NCBI GenBank assembly: GCA_021812825.1
Contig: JAKAMO010000010.1
Coordinates: 1 to 46,864, forward strand
Length of the DNA: 46,864 nucleotides
DNA from: a bacterium
GTDB taxonomy: Bacteria; Elusimicrobiota; Elusimicrobia; Elusimicrobiales; UBA9959
Direction of reading: 5' to 3'
The position numbers and the translations under genes were made by a program. This document shows, piece by piece, positions 39,120 through 45,380 of this stretch; the stretch's first letter is position 1; every line of letters starts with the position of its first letter. The notes beneath the pieces are model-generated. The model was not told the DNA's origin and made no database searches. It was given only the letters and a program-made list of their open reading frames with translations.

Positions 39120-39908
39120 TTACGCCCGCATATCCCCGGAGAAGACGGTCACGGCCTGGCCCTGTATGATCACCCTGTTCCCGCAAAGACTCAGGCGCAG
39201 CGTGCCGCCCCGCTTCGAGACCTGCCTAGCCAGGAATTCTTTTTTTCCGAGCTTCGCCGCCCAGTACTGCGCCAGGCCGCAATGGGCGGATCCCGTAACA
39301 GGGTCCTCGTTGACACCCTCGGCCGGGGCGAACAGGCGGGAGACGAAATCGTAAGGCTTTCCGCCCCCGGGCGCCGTAACCGCTATATCCAGCATCGGCA
39401 GGCGCCTGAGCGCCTCGAAATCCGGGGCGATAGCTCTGACAGTTTTCTCGTCCCGGTACTCGGCTATGTAATACGGCCCGCTGCGGTGCAGGGCAAGCGG
39501 CTTTTTTCCGAGCACCCGCGCCAGCCCGGCCGGCGCGGCGGCAGGCTTCGTCACCCGCGCCGGGAAATCCAGCTTTATCCACTTCCCCGCGCGCTCGGCC
39601 GTAAGCGTGCCGCTCAGCGTGCGGAACTTTATAACGTCCTTCTTAACGGCCCCGCTCGACCAGAGCGCGTGCGCGCTGGCCAGCGTAGCGTGCCCGCACA
39701 GCTCCACCTCGGTAGCCGGCGTGAACCACTTCAGCAGGAACCCGCCTTTCGCCGGTACCACGAAAGCCGTCTCGGACAGGTTCATCTCCGCCGCCACGGC
39801 CCTCATCCAGCGCCTGTCAGGCATCCTCTTGAGCAGGCACACCGCAGCCGGATTCCCCGCAAACCGCTCATCCGTAAAAGCGTCAATATGGAATATCTTA
39901 ATACCCAT
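39120..39908 (-). CDS. PhzF-family isomerase
   Basis: A 262-residue protein of the PhzF/YddE family (diaminopimelate-epimerase fold). NLSETAFV holds the conserved Glu46; CGHATLASAHAL and NEDPVTGSAHCGLAQYW are the two active-site loops. Length is typical. PhzF isomerises a dihydro-anthranilate in phenazine synthesis, but most relatives have unknown substrates, and no phenazine genes are near. A GGGGGAAGGAG-type site precedes the ATG. The upstream hairpin module carries a TTTTGTAGAAT box at about 39957. Confidence 0.92.
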   Translation of the reverse strand: MGIKIFHIDAFTDERFAGNPAAVCLLKRMPDRRWMRAVAAEMNLSETAFVVPAKGGFLLKWFTPATEVELCGHATLASAHALWSSGAVKKDVIKFRTLSGTLTAERAGKWIKLDFPARVTKPAAAPAGLARVLGKKPLALHRSGPYYIAEYRDEKTVRAIAPDFEALRRLPMLDIAVTAPGGGKPYDFVSRLFAPAEGVNEDPVTGSAHCGLAQYWAAKLGKKEFLARQVSKRGGTLRLSLCGNRVIIQGQAVTVFSGDMRA

Positions 39909-39955
39909 TCAGATCCAGCTCCTTCCCCCTCTCCCGTGATCAACTCCCCCTCCAC

Positions 39956-39997
39956 ATTCTACAAAAGCAAAACCGCCGGGTTCCTCTCCCCCGGCGG
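39956..39997 (-). terminator. Hairpin module, PadR operon terminator and PhzF promoter
   Basis: The stem CCGCCGGG/CCCCGGCGG at 39973-39997 follows the PadR stop at 40025. The tail TTTTGCTTTTGTAGAAT provides a -10 box for PhzF about 50 nt from its ATG. Confidence 0.65.
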
Positions 39998-40024
39998 CTG
40001 CGATCAGGATATGGGCCCAACCCC

Positions 40025-40576
40025 CTACTCCAATATCTCCTTTTTCGCTTTCTTCAGCCATTCCAGCTCCGTTTCGAAGTGCTTCACCGTCAGCTCCACC
40101 ATCAGGCGGGCCGGCACGGCCATGACACCGGTTTCACTGGCCAGCGCCGCGAGCGTCTTCCGCTCGCGCTCTAGTTCCCGGCCGAGATATTCCGCCCTGG
40201 CTTTCAGCTGCGCACGCACGGCATCTTTCCCGGCATGCGGCGAAAGGGCCAGCCAGGTGAGGAAAGGCGGTATAGTGCGCTGCGAGGCCCAGCTCTTCCG
40301 CCCCAGCGCTTTAACCAATGCAGCGCGGCCGGAGGAATTTATACGGCACAGCCGGCGTTCCGGGCCGACAGGCGGCTGGGCGTCGGCGGCAGGGGAGACC
40401 ATCCCCATCTGCTCCAGCTTTTTCAGGGAGTAATACACCTGCGGCCTGGAGATATTAGCCCAGTCCCTGACATCCCTGTTCTCAAGTTCCTGGTTCATCT
40501 GATAGCCGTGCATCGGCTGCTCGCACAGCAGGCTTAAGATCAGGATATCGCAGGTGGAAAGAGAGCGGGATCTCAT
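40025..40576 (-). CDS. PadR-family transcriptional regulator
   Basis: A 183-residue protein. The N-terminal winged helix has LSTCDILILSLLCEQPMHGYQMNQELE and SRPQVYYSLKKLEQMGMVS (in pieces), the standard PadR pattern. The C-terminal helices (about 115-183) form the dimer bundle. PadR proteins repress genes until a phenolic or other ligand binds. It is the last gene of an overlapping VOC-HHH-PadR operon and probably represses it through the palindrome at 41325-41341. Confidence 0.9.
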   Translation of the reverse strand: MRSRSLSTCDILILSLLCEQPMHGYQMNQELENRDVRDWANISRPQVYYSLKKLEQMGMVSPAADAQPPVGPERRLCRINSSGRAALVKALGRKSWASQRTIPPFLTWLALSPHAGKDAVRAQLKARAEYLGRELERERKTLAALASETGVMAVPARLMVELTVKHFETELEWLKKAKKEILE

Positions 40577-40845
40577 ACTTTCTTCTTGCGCTGGCGGCTC
40601 CAATACCACCAGAAGCGTTTCACTGCCGGCAGCGCCGGATCCTTCGCCTGGGCTACCGCCGCGGCAAACGTATCCAGGCAGCAGATATCGACGTGCCGGC
40701 CCTTTTGGCGGCACAGTTCCCGGTATAATTCCCGTGGCTCGCGGCGCGCCAGTTCCGCCACGCTACGCACACCCAGCCTGCGCAGGTCTTCCAACGTCGC
40801 CGGCCCCACGGATACCAGGTCCTCCAGGCGCCTATTCTTTGACAT
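40573..40845 (-). CDS. Helix-hairpin-helix protein of the Cdd1/TfoX-C-like type
   Basis: A 90-residue protein. LEDLVSVGPATLEDLRRLGVRSVAELA is a helix-hairpin-helix unit, and DPALP plus WWYWSRQRKKK end the chain. CRQKGRHVDICCLDTFAAAVAQA matches the small pathogenicity-locus (Cdd1) type of TfoX-C-related proteins, whose role is unknown. The 3' end overlaps the PadR start by 4 nt and the 5' end overlaps the VOC gene by 14 nt, so all three are translated together. Confidence 0.8.
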   Translation of the reverse strand: MSKNRRLEDLVSVGPATLEDLRRLGVRSVAELARREPRELYRELCRQKGRHVDICCLDTFAAAVAQAKDPALPAVKRFWWYWSRQRKKKV

Positions 40846-41278
40846 AGCTTTTCGCTTCCTCGTTAAGCTCCTTGCTCCATTGTTCCCTGGGCAGGTCCGA
40901 GATAAGCTCCAGCAGGTTCCCTTCAGGGTCCCGCAGATGCGCCGTGCGGATACCCCAGTCCTTCCTGTCCTCCGGCGTCGTAAGGAACTTTACACCTTTA
41001 GCCGAAAGCTCGTTAAAGACGCCGTCCACCGACGGCACCTCCAGTATGAGCGCGAACCCGTCCTGCGCGGCCGCCGCGGCCGGCAGCCGTTCCGTCCCCA
41101 GGGCCTCCGCCATGGCCTTACGGCTGAAAAGCGAGAGTTCTCCGCCGCCGGGCGCCTTGAAATGCGCATAGGTCTCCCCGGGAGCGCCCCAGGTGACCTC
41201 GAAACCGAGGGTTTTAGAGTAGAAAGAGAACGTTTCGTCGAACTTATTTGTCATTAACCGGATATTGTTAAGTTTCAT
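40832..41278 (-). CDS. VOC-family glyoxalase/dioxygenase-like protein
   Basis: A 148-residue protein with the two beta-alpha-beta-beta-beta modules of the vicinal oxygen chelate family. NKFDETFSFYSKTLGFEVTW opens the first and RTAHLRDPEGNLLELIS closes the second. Metal-binding His/Glu positions are only partly obvious, so activity is unclear; members range from glyoxalase I to antibiotic-resistance binders. It is the first gene of the PadR operon, with a GGGGAGGAAG ribosome site. Confidence 0.85.
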   Translation of the reverse strand: MKLNNIRLMTNKFDETFSFYSKTLGFEVTWGAPGETYAHFKAPGGGELSLFSRKAMAEALGTERLPAAAAAQDGFALILEVPSVDGVFNELSAKGVKFLTTPEDRKDWGIRTAHLRDPEGNLLELISDLPREQWSKELNEEAKSYVKE

Positions 41279-41320
41279 AGCTTCCTCCCCGTGTTTATAA
41301 CATCCAAGAGCACAAGTGAT

Positions 41321-41350
41321 ATGGTAGTCTAATTTAGACTAGCATGTCAA
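41321..41350 (-). promoter_or_regulatory. Promoter TTGACA-18-TACCAT with an embedded palindromic operator
   Basis: On the minus strand, TTGACA (41345-41350), an 18-nt spacer and TACCAT (41321-41326). The spacer contains TAGTCTAA-A-TTAGACTA (41325-41341), a perfect 17-nt palindrome. A dimeric repressor bound there would block RNA polymerase. The PadR encoded in this operon is the obvious candidate (inference). Confidence 0.65.
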
Positions 41351-41370
41351 GACCAGCCCGCCGCCCCCGC

Positions 41371-41402
41371 ATAAAAAATAACCGCCGGCTTGCCCCCGGC
41401 GG
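41371..41402 (-). terminator. Terminator of the metallopeptidase gene
   Basis: The stem CCGCCGG/CCGGCGG (41382-41402) is followed on the minus strand by TTATTTTTTATG. It lies 27 nt after the stop. Confidence 0.75.
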
Positions 41403-41429
41403 CCCAGACTTACCGAGTTAAGTTCAGTG

Positions 41430-42275
41430 TCACTTTATCCAACGGCGCCGCCAGTCTTCCAGCCGGAACAGCCACCCCGGGACCCCGCAGCGCTCCTTAA
41501 TAAGTCCCCGGCGAAAGGCATCCGACTCTAGCCCCGCCGCGACCGCCGGTTCAGTGCTCAAAAACACGCCCCTTACCCGGCCACGCTCATCGAAAGCATC
41601 AAGCCCTATCAACTCCACTGGATCGCCGGCAGGCTTGATCGCGGCGAGCGAAACCACCCGTTCTCGAAAGAGCACGCCATTCACCCATCTGTCCCCGTGA
41701 GCCGGCCTATATGCGTTCCCATGGTCGATCAGCATATCGGAACAGCCCCAGGATACCACATGGCTGAGCCGCAGCGCCTTTTGTCCCACACCCGATCTTT
41801 CAAGCAACAAAGCGCCCAGAGCATCGGCATGCGCTTCAAACTGCACGGTCCCCTTGTAGGCGGGCTGGCTGAAAATCGCTTTCCGCGCGTGGGCGTCCCA
41901 TTGCAAGGCATGCCCGATCTCGTGCGCGAGTATCCCCGTCAGCGCCATGACCCCCCCGGGACGGCGCAGCGCGCCAAGACTTATAGCCACCCGTCGATCA
42001 TACCGGTTGTACGAGACCCCGAAATCGTCTATCTTGAAAATCGCCACGGGATTCAGCGACAAGCCACCCGCCTTGGCGAGTTTATCCACCACCTCTTGGG
42101 CCTCCCGATACCGCGCGCAGTCGCCTGATGATATATTCGGGTTGCTTGACCGGGCCCCGTGCGACTGCGGCCCCGTGTGGATAGGAGGAGAACAGGCCTC
42201 CTCCGCCAGAGACGGCAACGCTCCCGCCCAAGCCAGAAAGAAGGCTCCTATCAGCATTCGGAGAGGTGGTATCAT
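41430..42275 (-). CDS. Secreted M48-like zinc metallopeptidase
   Basis: A 281-residue protein with a signal peptide (to about LAE, residue 25). AHEIGHALQWD has the HExxH zinc motif (His118, Glu119, His122), and FEAHADALGALLLER about 25 residues on supplies the third ligand Glu147, a gluzincin arrangement close to M48. Cysteines near the N-terminus and in WGCSDM and ERCG suggest disulfides. The second zinc peptidase of the window, but not an obvious duplicate of the one at 11093. The TGG-TAGAAT of the upstream module lies about 40 nt before the ATG. Confidence 0.8.
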   Translation of the reverse strand: MIPPLRMLIGAFFLAWAGALPSLAEEACSPPIHTGPQSHGARSSNPNISSGDCARYREAQEVVDKLAKAGGLSLNPVAIFKIDDFGVSYNRYDRRVAISLGALRRPGGVMALTGILAHEIGHALQWDAHARKAIFSQPAYKGTVQFEAHADALGALLLERSGVGQKALRLSHVVSWGCSDMLIDHGNAYRPAHGDRWVNGVLFRERVVSLAAIKPAGDPVELIGLDAFDERGRVRGVFLSTEPAVAAGLESDAFRRGLIKERCGVPGWLFRLEDWRRRWIK

Positions 42276-42316
42276 GCAGTAGCTCGGACCGATCTTCCCG
42301 GCAGTATTGTCCCCAC

Positions 42317-42354
42317 ATTCTACCAAAAGCAAAACCACCGGGCTTTCCCGGCGG
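42317..42354 (-). terminator. Hairpin module plus TGG-TAGAAT
   Basis: The stem at 42335-42354 has one mismatch. Its tail TTTTGCTTTTGGTAGAAT runs into the promoter of the metallopeptidase gene. Confidence 0.6.
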
Positions 42355-42377
42355 CTTAAGCCTCAACAGTCAAAAGT

Positions 42378-42432
42378 CTGCGCTATGCGCATCAGGCGAC
42401 CATCAGACTGCCAAGACCTGACCACTTTGCCC
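42378..42432. repeat. Repeat segment with GCGCTATGCG and CAAGACCTGACC units
   Basis: CAAGACCTGACCACTTTGCCC at 42412-42432 is a copy of the GGTCAGGTCTT family. GCGCTATGCGCATCAG (42380-42395) recurs inverted at 45988-46003. Confidence 0.65.
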
Positions 42433-42439
42433 TTGCGCC

Positions 42440-42979
42440 TTATGGGCTAAACCCTATCCTGCGCATTGGGCCGCACTCTTTACCTGGACGATCCTGAGAC
42501 ATCCCCTCCATCAGCTCACGGATCATCCCCACTATAGAGCGGATCTCCGCGTCCTGTCCGGCCACCTTTCGTTCCAGTTCAGAAAGCTTTTCGGCCAGTT
42601 CCCGGTGAGCAAAGACCAGCTGCCGCAAGCGCACGAACGCCCTCACCACGGCAATGCTCGCCTGTATAGCGATCTCCGTATTGACCACGTTGGCGGCATG
42701 GATGCAGCCGTACTCGGTAAAGACATAAGGTAGATAACGCCGCCCCCCGCGTCCTTTTGAGGTCGCAAATTGCGACCTCAAAGAATCGTATTCAGCCCGG
42801 GTCAACTGGAACATGAAATCCCCGGGAAACCGGGCCCGATTCCTGAACACCTGCTCGTTAAGCCGCTTAGTACTGGTACCGTAAATATCCGCCAGCGCCG
42901 AGTCCAGCATTACCCTGTATCCGCGGATCAAGAGTATTTTCGACTCAATATCGACCCTCGGAACGATCCCCTCGGACAT
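42440..42979 (-). CDS. ORF6N-domain protein (phage-antirepressor type)
   Basis: A 179-residue protein. VMLDSALADIYGTSTKRLNEQVFRNRARFPGDFMFQLTRAEYDSLRSQ (in pieces) is the ORF6N domain common in phage and plasmid antirepressor-like proteins. YLPYVFTEYGCIHAANVVN and a C-terminal coiled coil (about 120-160) complete the usual architecture. Its DNA-binding role is predicted, and no prophage genes accompany it here. A GGGAGGGTTT ribosome site precedes the ATG at 42979. Confidence 0.88.
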   Translation of the reverse strand: MSEGIVPRVDIESKILLIRGYRVMLDSALADIYGTSTKRLNEQVFRNRARFPGDFMFQLTRAEYDSLRSQFATSKGRGGRRYLPYVFTEYGCIHAANVVNTEIAIQASIAVVRAFVRLRQLVFAHRELAEKLSELERKVAGQDAEIRSIVGMIRELMEGMSQDRPGKECGPMRRIGFSP

Positions 42980-43045
42980 AAACCCTCCCTTCCCGCTTAT
43001 ATCCTAGCAGACGAACCCGACAAGGGGTTGTCGGAAAAAGCAAAA

Positions 43046-43065
43046 CCGCCGGGCTTCCCCGGCGG
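43046..43065 (-). terminator. Terminator of the ArsR/cysteine-rich operon
   Basis: A perfect CCGCCGGG CTTC CCCGGCGG stem. The minus strand continues TTTTGCTTTTTCC. Confidence 0.7.
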
Positions 43066-43122
43066 CTCAAAAAGAGCAGAAGCGGCGCCGGGAGGCGGGC
43101 CCACCTCCCGACGCCATGTCAG

Positions 43123-43290
43123 CTAGCAGCAGCAGAATTCCTTGCAGGCCTTCACGAGCGCCTTCAGGGAACCGGTCTTCTTCGGGTCTTTCGCGGTTAT
43201 CTCGACCTTAACGCCATCAGCTGTCTCGGTGGTCTTGCAGTCGAGCTCGCCGCAAAGTTTCTCCAGGTTCTTGTCGCAGCAGTTCTTCAT
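43123..43290 (-). CDS. 55-residue cysteine-rich peptide downstream of arsR
   Basis: A short frame encoding 55 residues with eight cysteines: Cys4, 5, 13, 18, 49 and a terminal run 53-55. The middle (residues 19-48) is charged with TAKDPKKTG. AGGAGGTGATAAT, a near-perfect ribosome site, precedes the ATG at 43290. It lies 59 nt downstream of the ArsR gene on the same strand and ends 57 nt before a terminator hairpin. The spacing and cysteine pattern suggest a metal-binding peptide under ArsR control (inference). I know of no named family for it. Confidence 0.75.
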   Translation of the reverse strand: MKNCCDKNLEKLCGELDCKTTETADGVKVEITAKDPKKTGSLKALVKACKEFCCC

Positions 43291-43349
43291 ATTATCACCT
43301 CCTTTTGTTTTATAGTTCTACGAACATCGAACATACTCCGCAAAAAAAA

Positions 43350-43664
43350 TCACTTCAGGAAATGCTTTATGGACTCTATCGACTTCTCATTGATGCGGCA
43401 CTTATACGATTGCCCGTCCCGCTCGCAGGTTATCAGGCCGGCGGCCTGGAGCTCCTTGAAATGGTGCGAGATGGTAGAGCGCGACAGCTTCATGCAGGAG
43501 CAGATCTTGGTGAAAGCCCTGTCCACCGCGCAGCATCCCTCCTCCGCCGGGATGAGGGCCGCGTCCCGCTCCTTCTTCCAGCGCTCGTATATCATCATGA
43601 ATATCCTGAGCCGCTGTTCATTGGAGAGCGCCTTGAATACCCTTGAATAGTTCGATATTTCCAC
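43350..43664 (-). CDS. ArsR/SmtB-family metalloregulator
   Basis: A 104-residue protein. FKALSNEQRLRIFMMIYERW and ICSCMKLSRSTISHHFKELQAAGLI (in pieces) are the classic ArsR helix-turn-helix. Cys55 and Cys57 in the recognition-helix region (CSC), with Cys44 and Cys45 just before, resemble the metal or arsenite ligands of the alpha-3 type. The start is GTG at 43664, 6 nt from a TATACT box, so a leaderless GTG start is suggested. It probably represses itself and the downstream cysteine-rich peptide gene. Confidence 0.87.
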   Translation of the reverse strand: MEISNYSRVFKALSNEQRLRIFMMIYERWKKERDAALIPAEEGCCAVDRAFTKICSCMKLSRSTISHHFKELQAAGLITCERDGQSYKCRINEKSIESIKHFLK

Positions 43665-43670
43665 AACAGT

Positions 43671-43700
43671 AGTATAGCACTAACCCCGCAAGCCCGTCAA
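43671..43700 (-). promoter_or_regulatory. Promoter TTGACG-18-TATACT for arsR
   Basis: On the minus strand TTGACG (43695-43700), 18-nt spacer, TATACT (43671-43676), then 6 nt to the GTG start. It is close to the sigma-70 consensus. Confidence 0.62.
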
Positions 43701-43767
43701 CCCCCAAAAACGGCAATAATGCTATTATATTCCCGTTATCCAGGCACGGCGGCTACATAAGGGAATT

Positions 43768-44631
43768 ATGCGAATAATATCCGCGATCATAACAGCGATC
43801 CTTTTCATCCCGGCCATTACGTCCGCCGCGGCGGAGAAGACCGCCGTCTCCATAGAACAGCTGGCCGGGACCTGGCTGAGCAAGGAGTACTCCGAGACCC
43901 TGCAAGCCACCAAAGACCCCAAGCAAGCCGTAGAGAAGGTCCCGGACGCCTGCAGCCTGCGCATCTTCAAGGCGGACAGCGGCCCGGCCAATGGCCGCTA
44001 TGTCAGGACGTTCATCTACAACTTCCATGAGGGTGGGGATGCCCCGGCCATACTGGACCTGCGGCCCGCAGGCGACGACTCCTTTATCCTTGTCTACGGC
44101 AAGGAGGAATTGGCCGAAGGCCCGGAAAAGACCGTGAAACTGACCCCCATGACCTCCGGGGAAATGGTCCGGATAGTCTCCAGAGCCGGCAACTCCGTTC
44201 AGGAAATTGAGTGGAGCAAAAAGGATTTTGACGAGAATAAGAAGATCGAATGGCGGAAAGCGGCGTTCATAAAGACCGGCGAGGACATCACGCGGTACGT
44301 GAACAGGACCGTACTTGCCGGAAAGTATAAGGACAGCCAGGGGCGCTCCTTCGTTTTCACCGACAAAAAAGCCGTCTGGCCCGGCCGCGCGTTCAATTAC
44401 GCGGTGCAGCAGGACTTCGCGGAAGACTAGCCCGACGGCGGCTGCCAGACCTTCGACGTGCTGGACGACAGCTTCGGACAGATCAGGATGAAGAACGGCT
44501 TCCCCGAAAGGATGGGTTACAGCTGGAAGGACAAGGTTTTATACATCTACGGCCTGTCATATCCGGAAGAAGCAGGCGTTATAGTCTGCGACAAAGACCC
44601 ACTGTTTGTCCTTACCCCCATTACGAAGTAG
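43768..44631 (+). pseudogene. Secreted protein gene interrupted by an in-frame TAG
   Basis: ATG at 43768 (AAGGGAATT ribosome site, TATTAT box about 35 nt upstream) opens a signal peptide and 220 residues up to TAG at 44428-44430. The same frame continues without another stop for 66 codons to TAG at 44629-44631, encoding PDGGCQTFDVLDDSFGQIR and GYSWKDKVLYIYGL, which read as ordinary protein with the local codon use. The intact product would be 287 residues, probably a beta-rich envelope protein. Either a recent nonsense mutation, a sequencing error, or amber read-through explains this. No function is recognised. Confidence 0.7.
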
Positions 44632-44679
44632 CAGGCGCCGGGGCGAAGCCCCCATCCGCATTATCCTACCAAAACAGAA

Positions 44680-44699
44680 CCGCCGGGCTTCCCCGGCGG
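44680..44699 (-). terminator. Hairpin module after the DUF6157-like gene
   Basis: A perfect stem whose minus-strand tail is TTCTGTTTTGGTAGGAT. The neighbour beyond is on the plus strand, so the -10-like TAGGAT has no gene to serve. Confidence 0.62.
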
Positions 44700-44703
44700 C
44701 TCC

Positions 44704-44726
44704 GCAATATTGTGTCCCCGGAATTC
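44704..44726 (-). repeat. GGGACACAATA-type repeat, copy 3 (shortened)
   Basis: The plus strand reads GCAATATTGTGTCCCCGGAATT: the family core with five bases missing after GCAAT. Confidence 0.65.
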
Positions 44727-44734
44727 CGCTTTTT

Positions 44735-45142
44735 TTACTTTCCTGACCGCATTGCTTTTATCTGTTTCAGCGACTTGTCCCTGGAATACTGCCTGTATTC
44801 CCCTGAATCGACCGCATATAAAGCGATTTTCCCATCCCGGCGGAAATGAATACCCCAGCCATAAGCCTTGCCAAGAGGCGAAGTTCGCAAGCAAGGCTGC
44901 CTTTTGGAAAAGAATTTTTCTCTTTCTTTTTTCAGATCATTATCGGCGATATTGTTTCGGAGAGCGTATACTTTGAATAAAACATCTTCCTGGGTAAGTT
45001 CGTACGGCGCTTTCGAAATAAGTTTGTACTGGAGCGAAGCAACGGTGTCTTTCCCGGCTTTGGCCTCCGGGACTACACCGGTCAGCGCCCTGGAATCTTC
45101 CGCTACGCTGAGAAAAGTACTGTAATAATTATGGTCGTTCAT
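44735..45142 (-). CDS. DUF6157-like protein
   Basis: A 135-residue soluble protein. YYSTFLSVAEDSRALTGVVPEAKAGKDTVASLQYKLISKAPYELTQEDVLFKVYA (in pieces) and LRTSPLGKAYGWGIHFRRDGKIALY match the DUF6157 pattern. Its function is unknown. ATG at 45142 begins the conserved domain and has a GAAGAG site; longer in-frame starts run back into repeat DNA (45217-45328) and are unlikely. It lies in a more AT-rich stretch. Confidence 0.75.
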   Translation of the reverse strand: MNDHNYYSTFLSVAEDSRALTGVVPEAKAGKDTVASLQYKLISKAPYELTQEDVLFKVYALRNNIADNDLKKEREKFFSKRQPCLRTSPLGKAYGWGIHFRRDGKIALYAVDSGEYRQYSRDKSLKQIKAMRSGK

Positions 45143-45216
45143 CTCTTCAAAAAGAACTGACAAACGTCCTGCCTCCAAACAATCACTATAACCGCGACGA
45201 TGATAACGTACGAATA

Positions 45217-45328
45217 GGGTCAGGTCTTGATTCTTGACTTGCCTACCATGCGAACATTCTACCAAAAGCAAAACCGCCGGGCTTCCCCGGCGGCTCCGTC
45301 TCAACAGTCAACAATCAAGACCTGACCC
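45217..45328. mobile_element. MITE-like element with 23-bp inverted repeats around a GC hairpin
   Basis: The left end GGGTCAGGTCTTGATTCTTG (45217-45239) and the right end (45306-45328, read in reverse) match at 22 of 23 bases. The 112-bp element encloses a GC hairpin module with TGG-TAGAAT (45257-45293). No coding capacity. It resembles a miniature inverted-repeat element built from repeats found elsewhere in the window. Confidence 0.65.
45257..45293 (-). promoter_or_regulatory. Hairpin module with TGG-TAGAAT inside the MITE-like element
   Basis: Stem 45274-45293, tail TTTTGCTTTTGGTAGAAT. It may terminate the gene at 45381 and promote the DUF6157-like gene with a leader over 100 nt long. Confidence 0.5.
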
Positions 45329-45380
45329 CTTTGCCCCCCCGTTTGCCGCTGCTCTCCCGAGACCCTTTGCTCGACGGTAG

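Noticed and set aside
39120..39908. Phenazine biosynthesis locus from PhzF
   Set aside because: No other phz gene is nearby, and PhzF relatives are widespread with unknown roles.
42440..42979. Prophage, suggested by the ORF6N gene
   Set aside because: No integrase, terminase, capsid or lysis genes are adjacent; ORF6N genes often occur alone.
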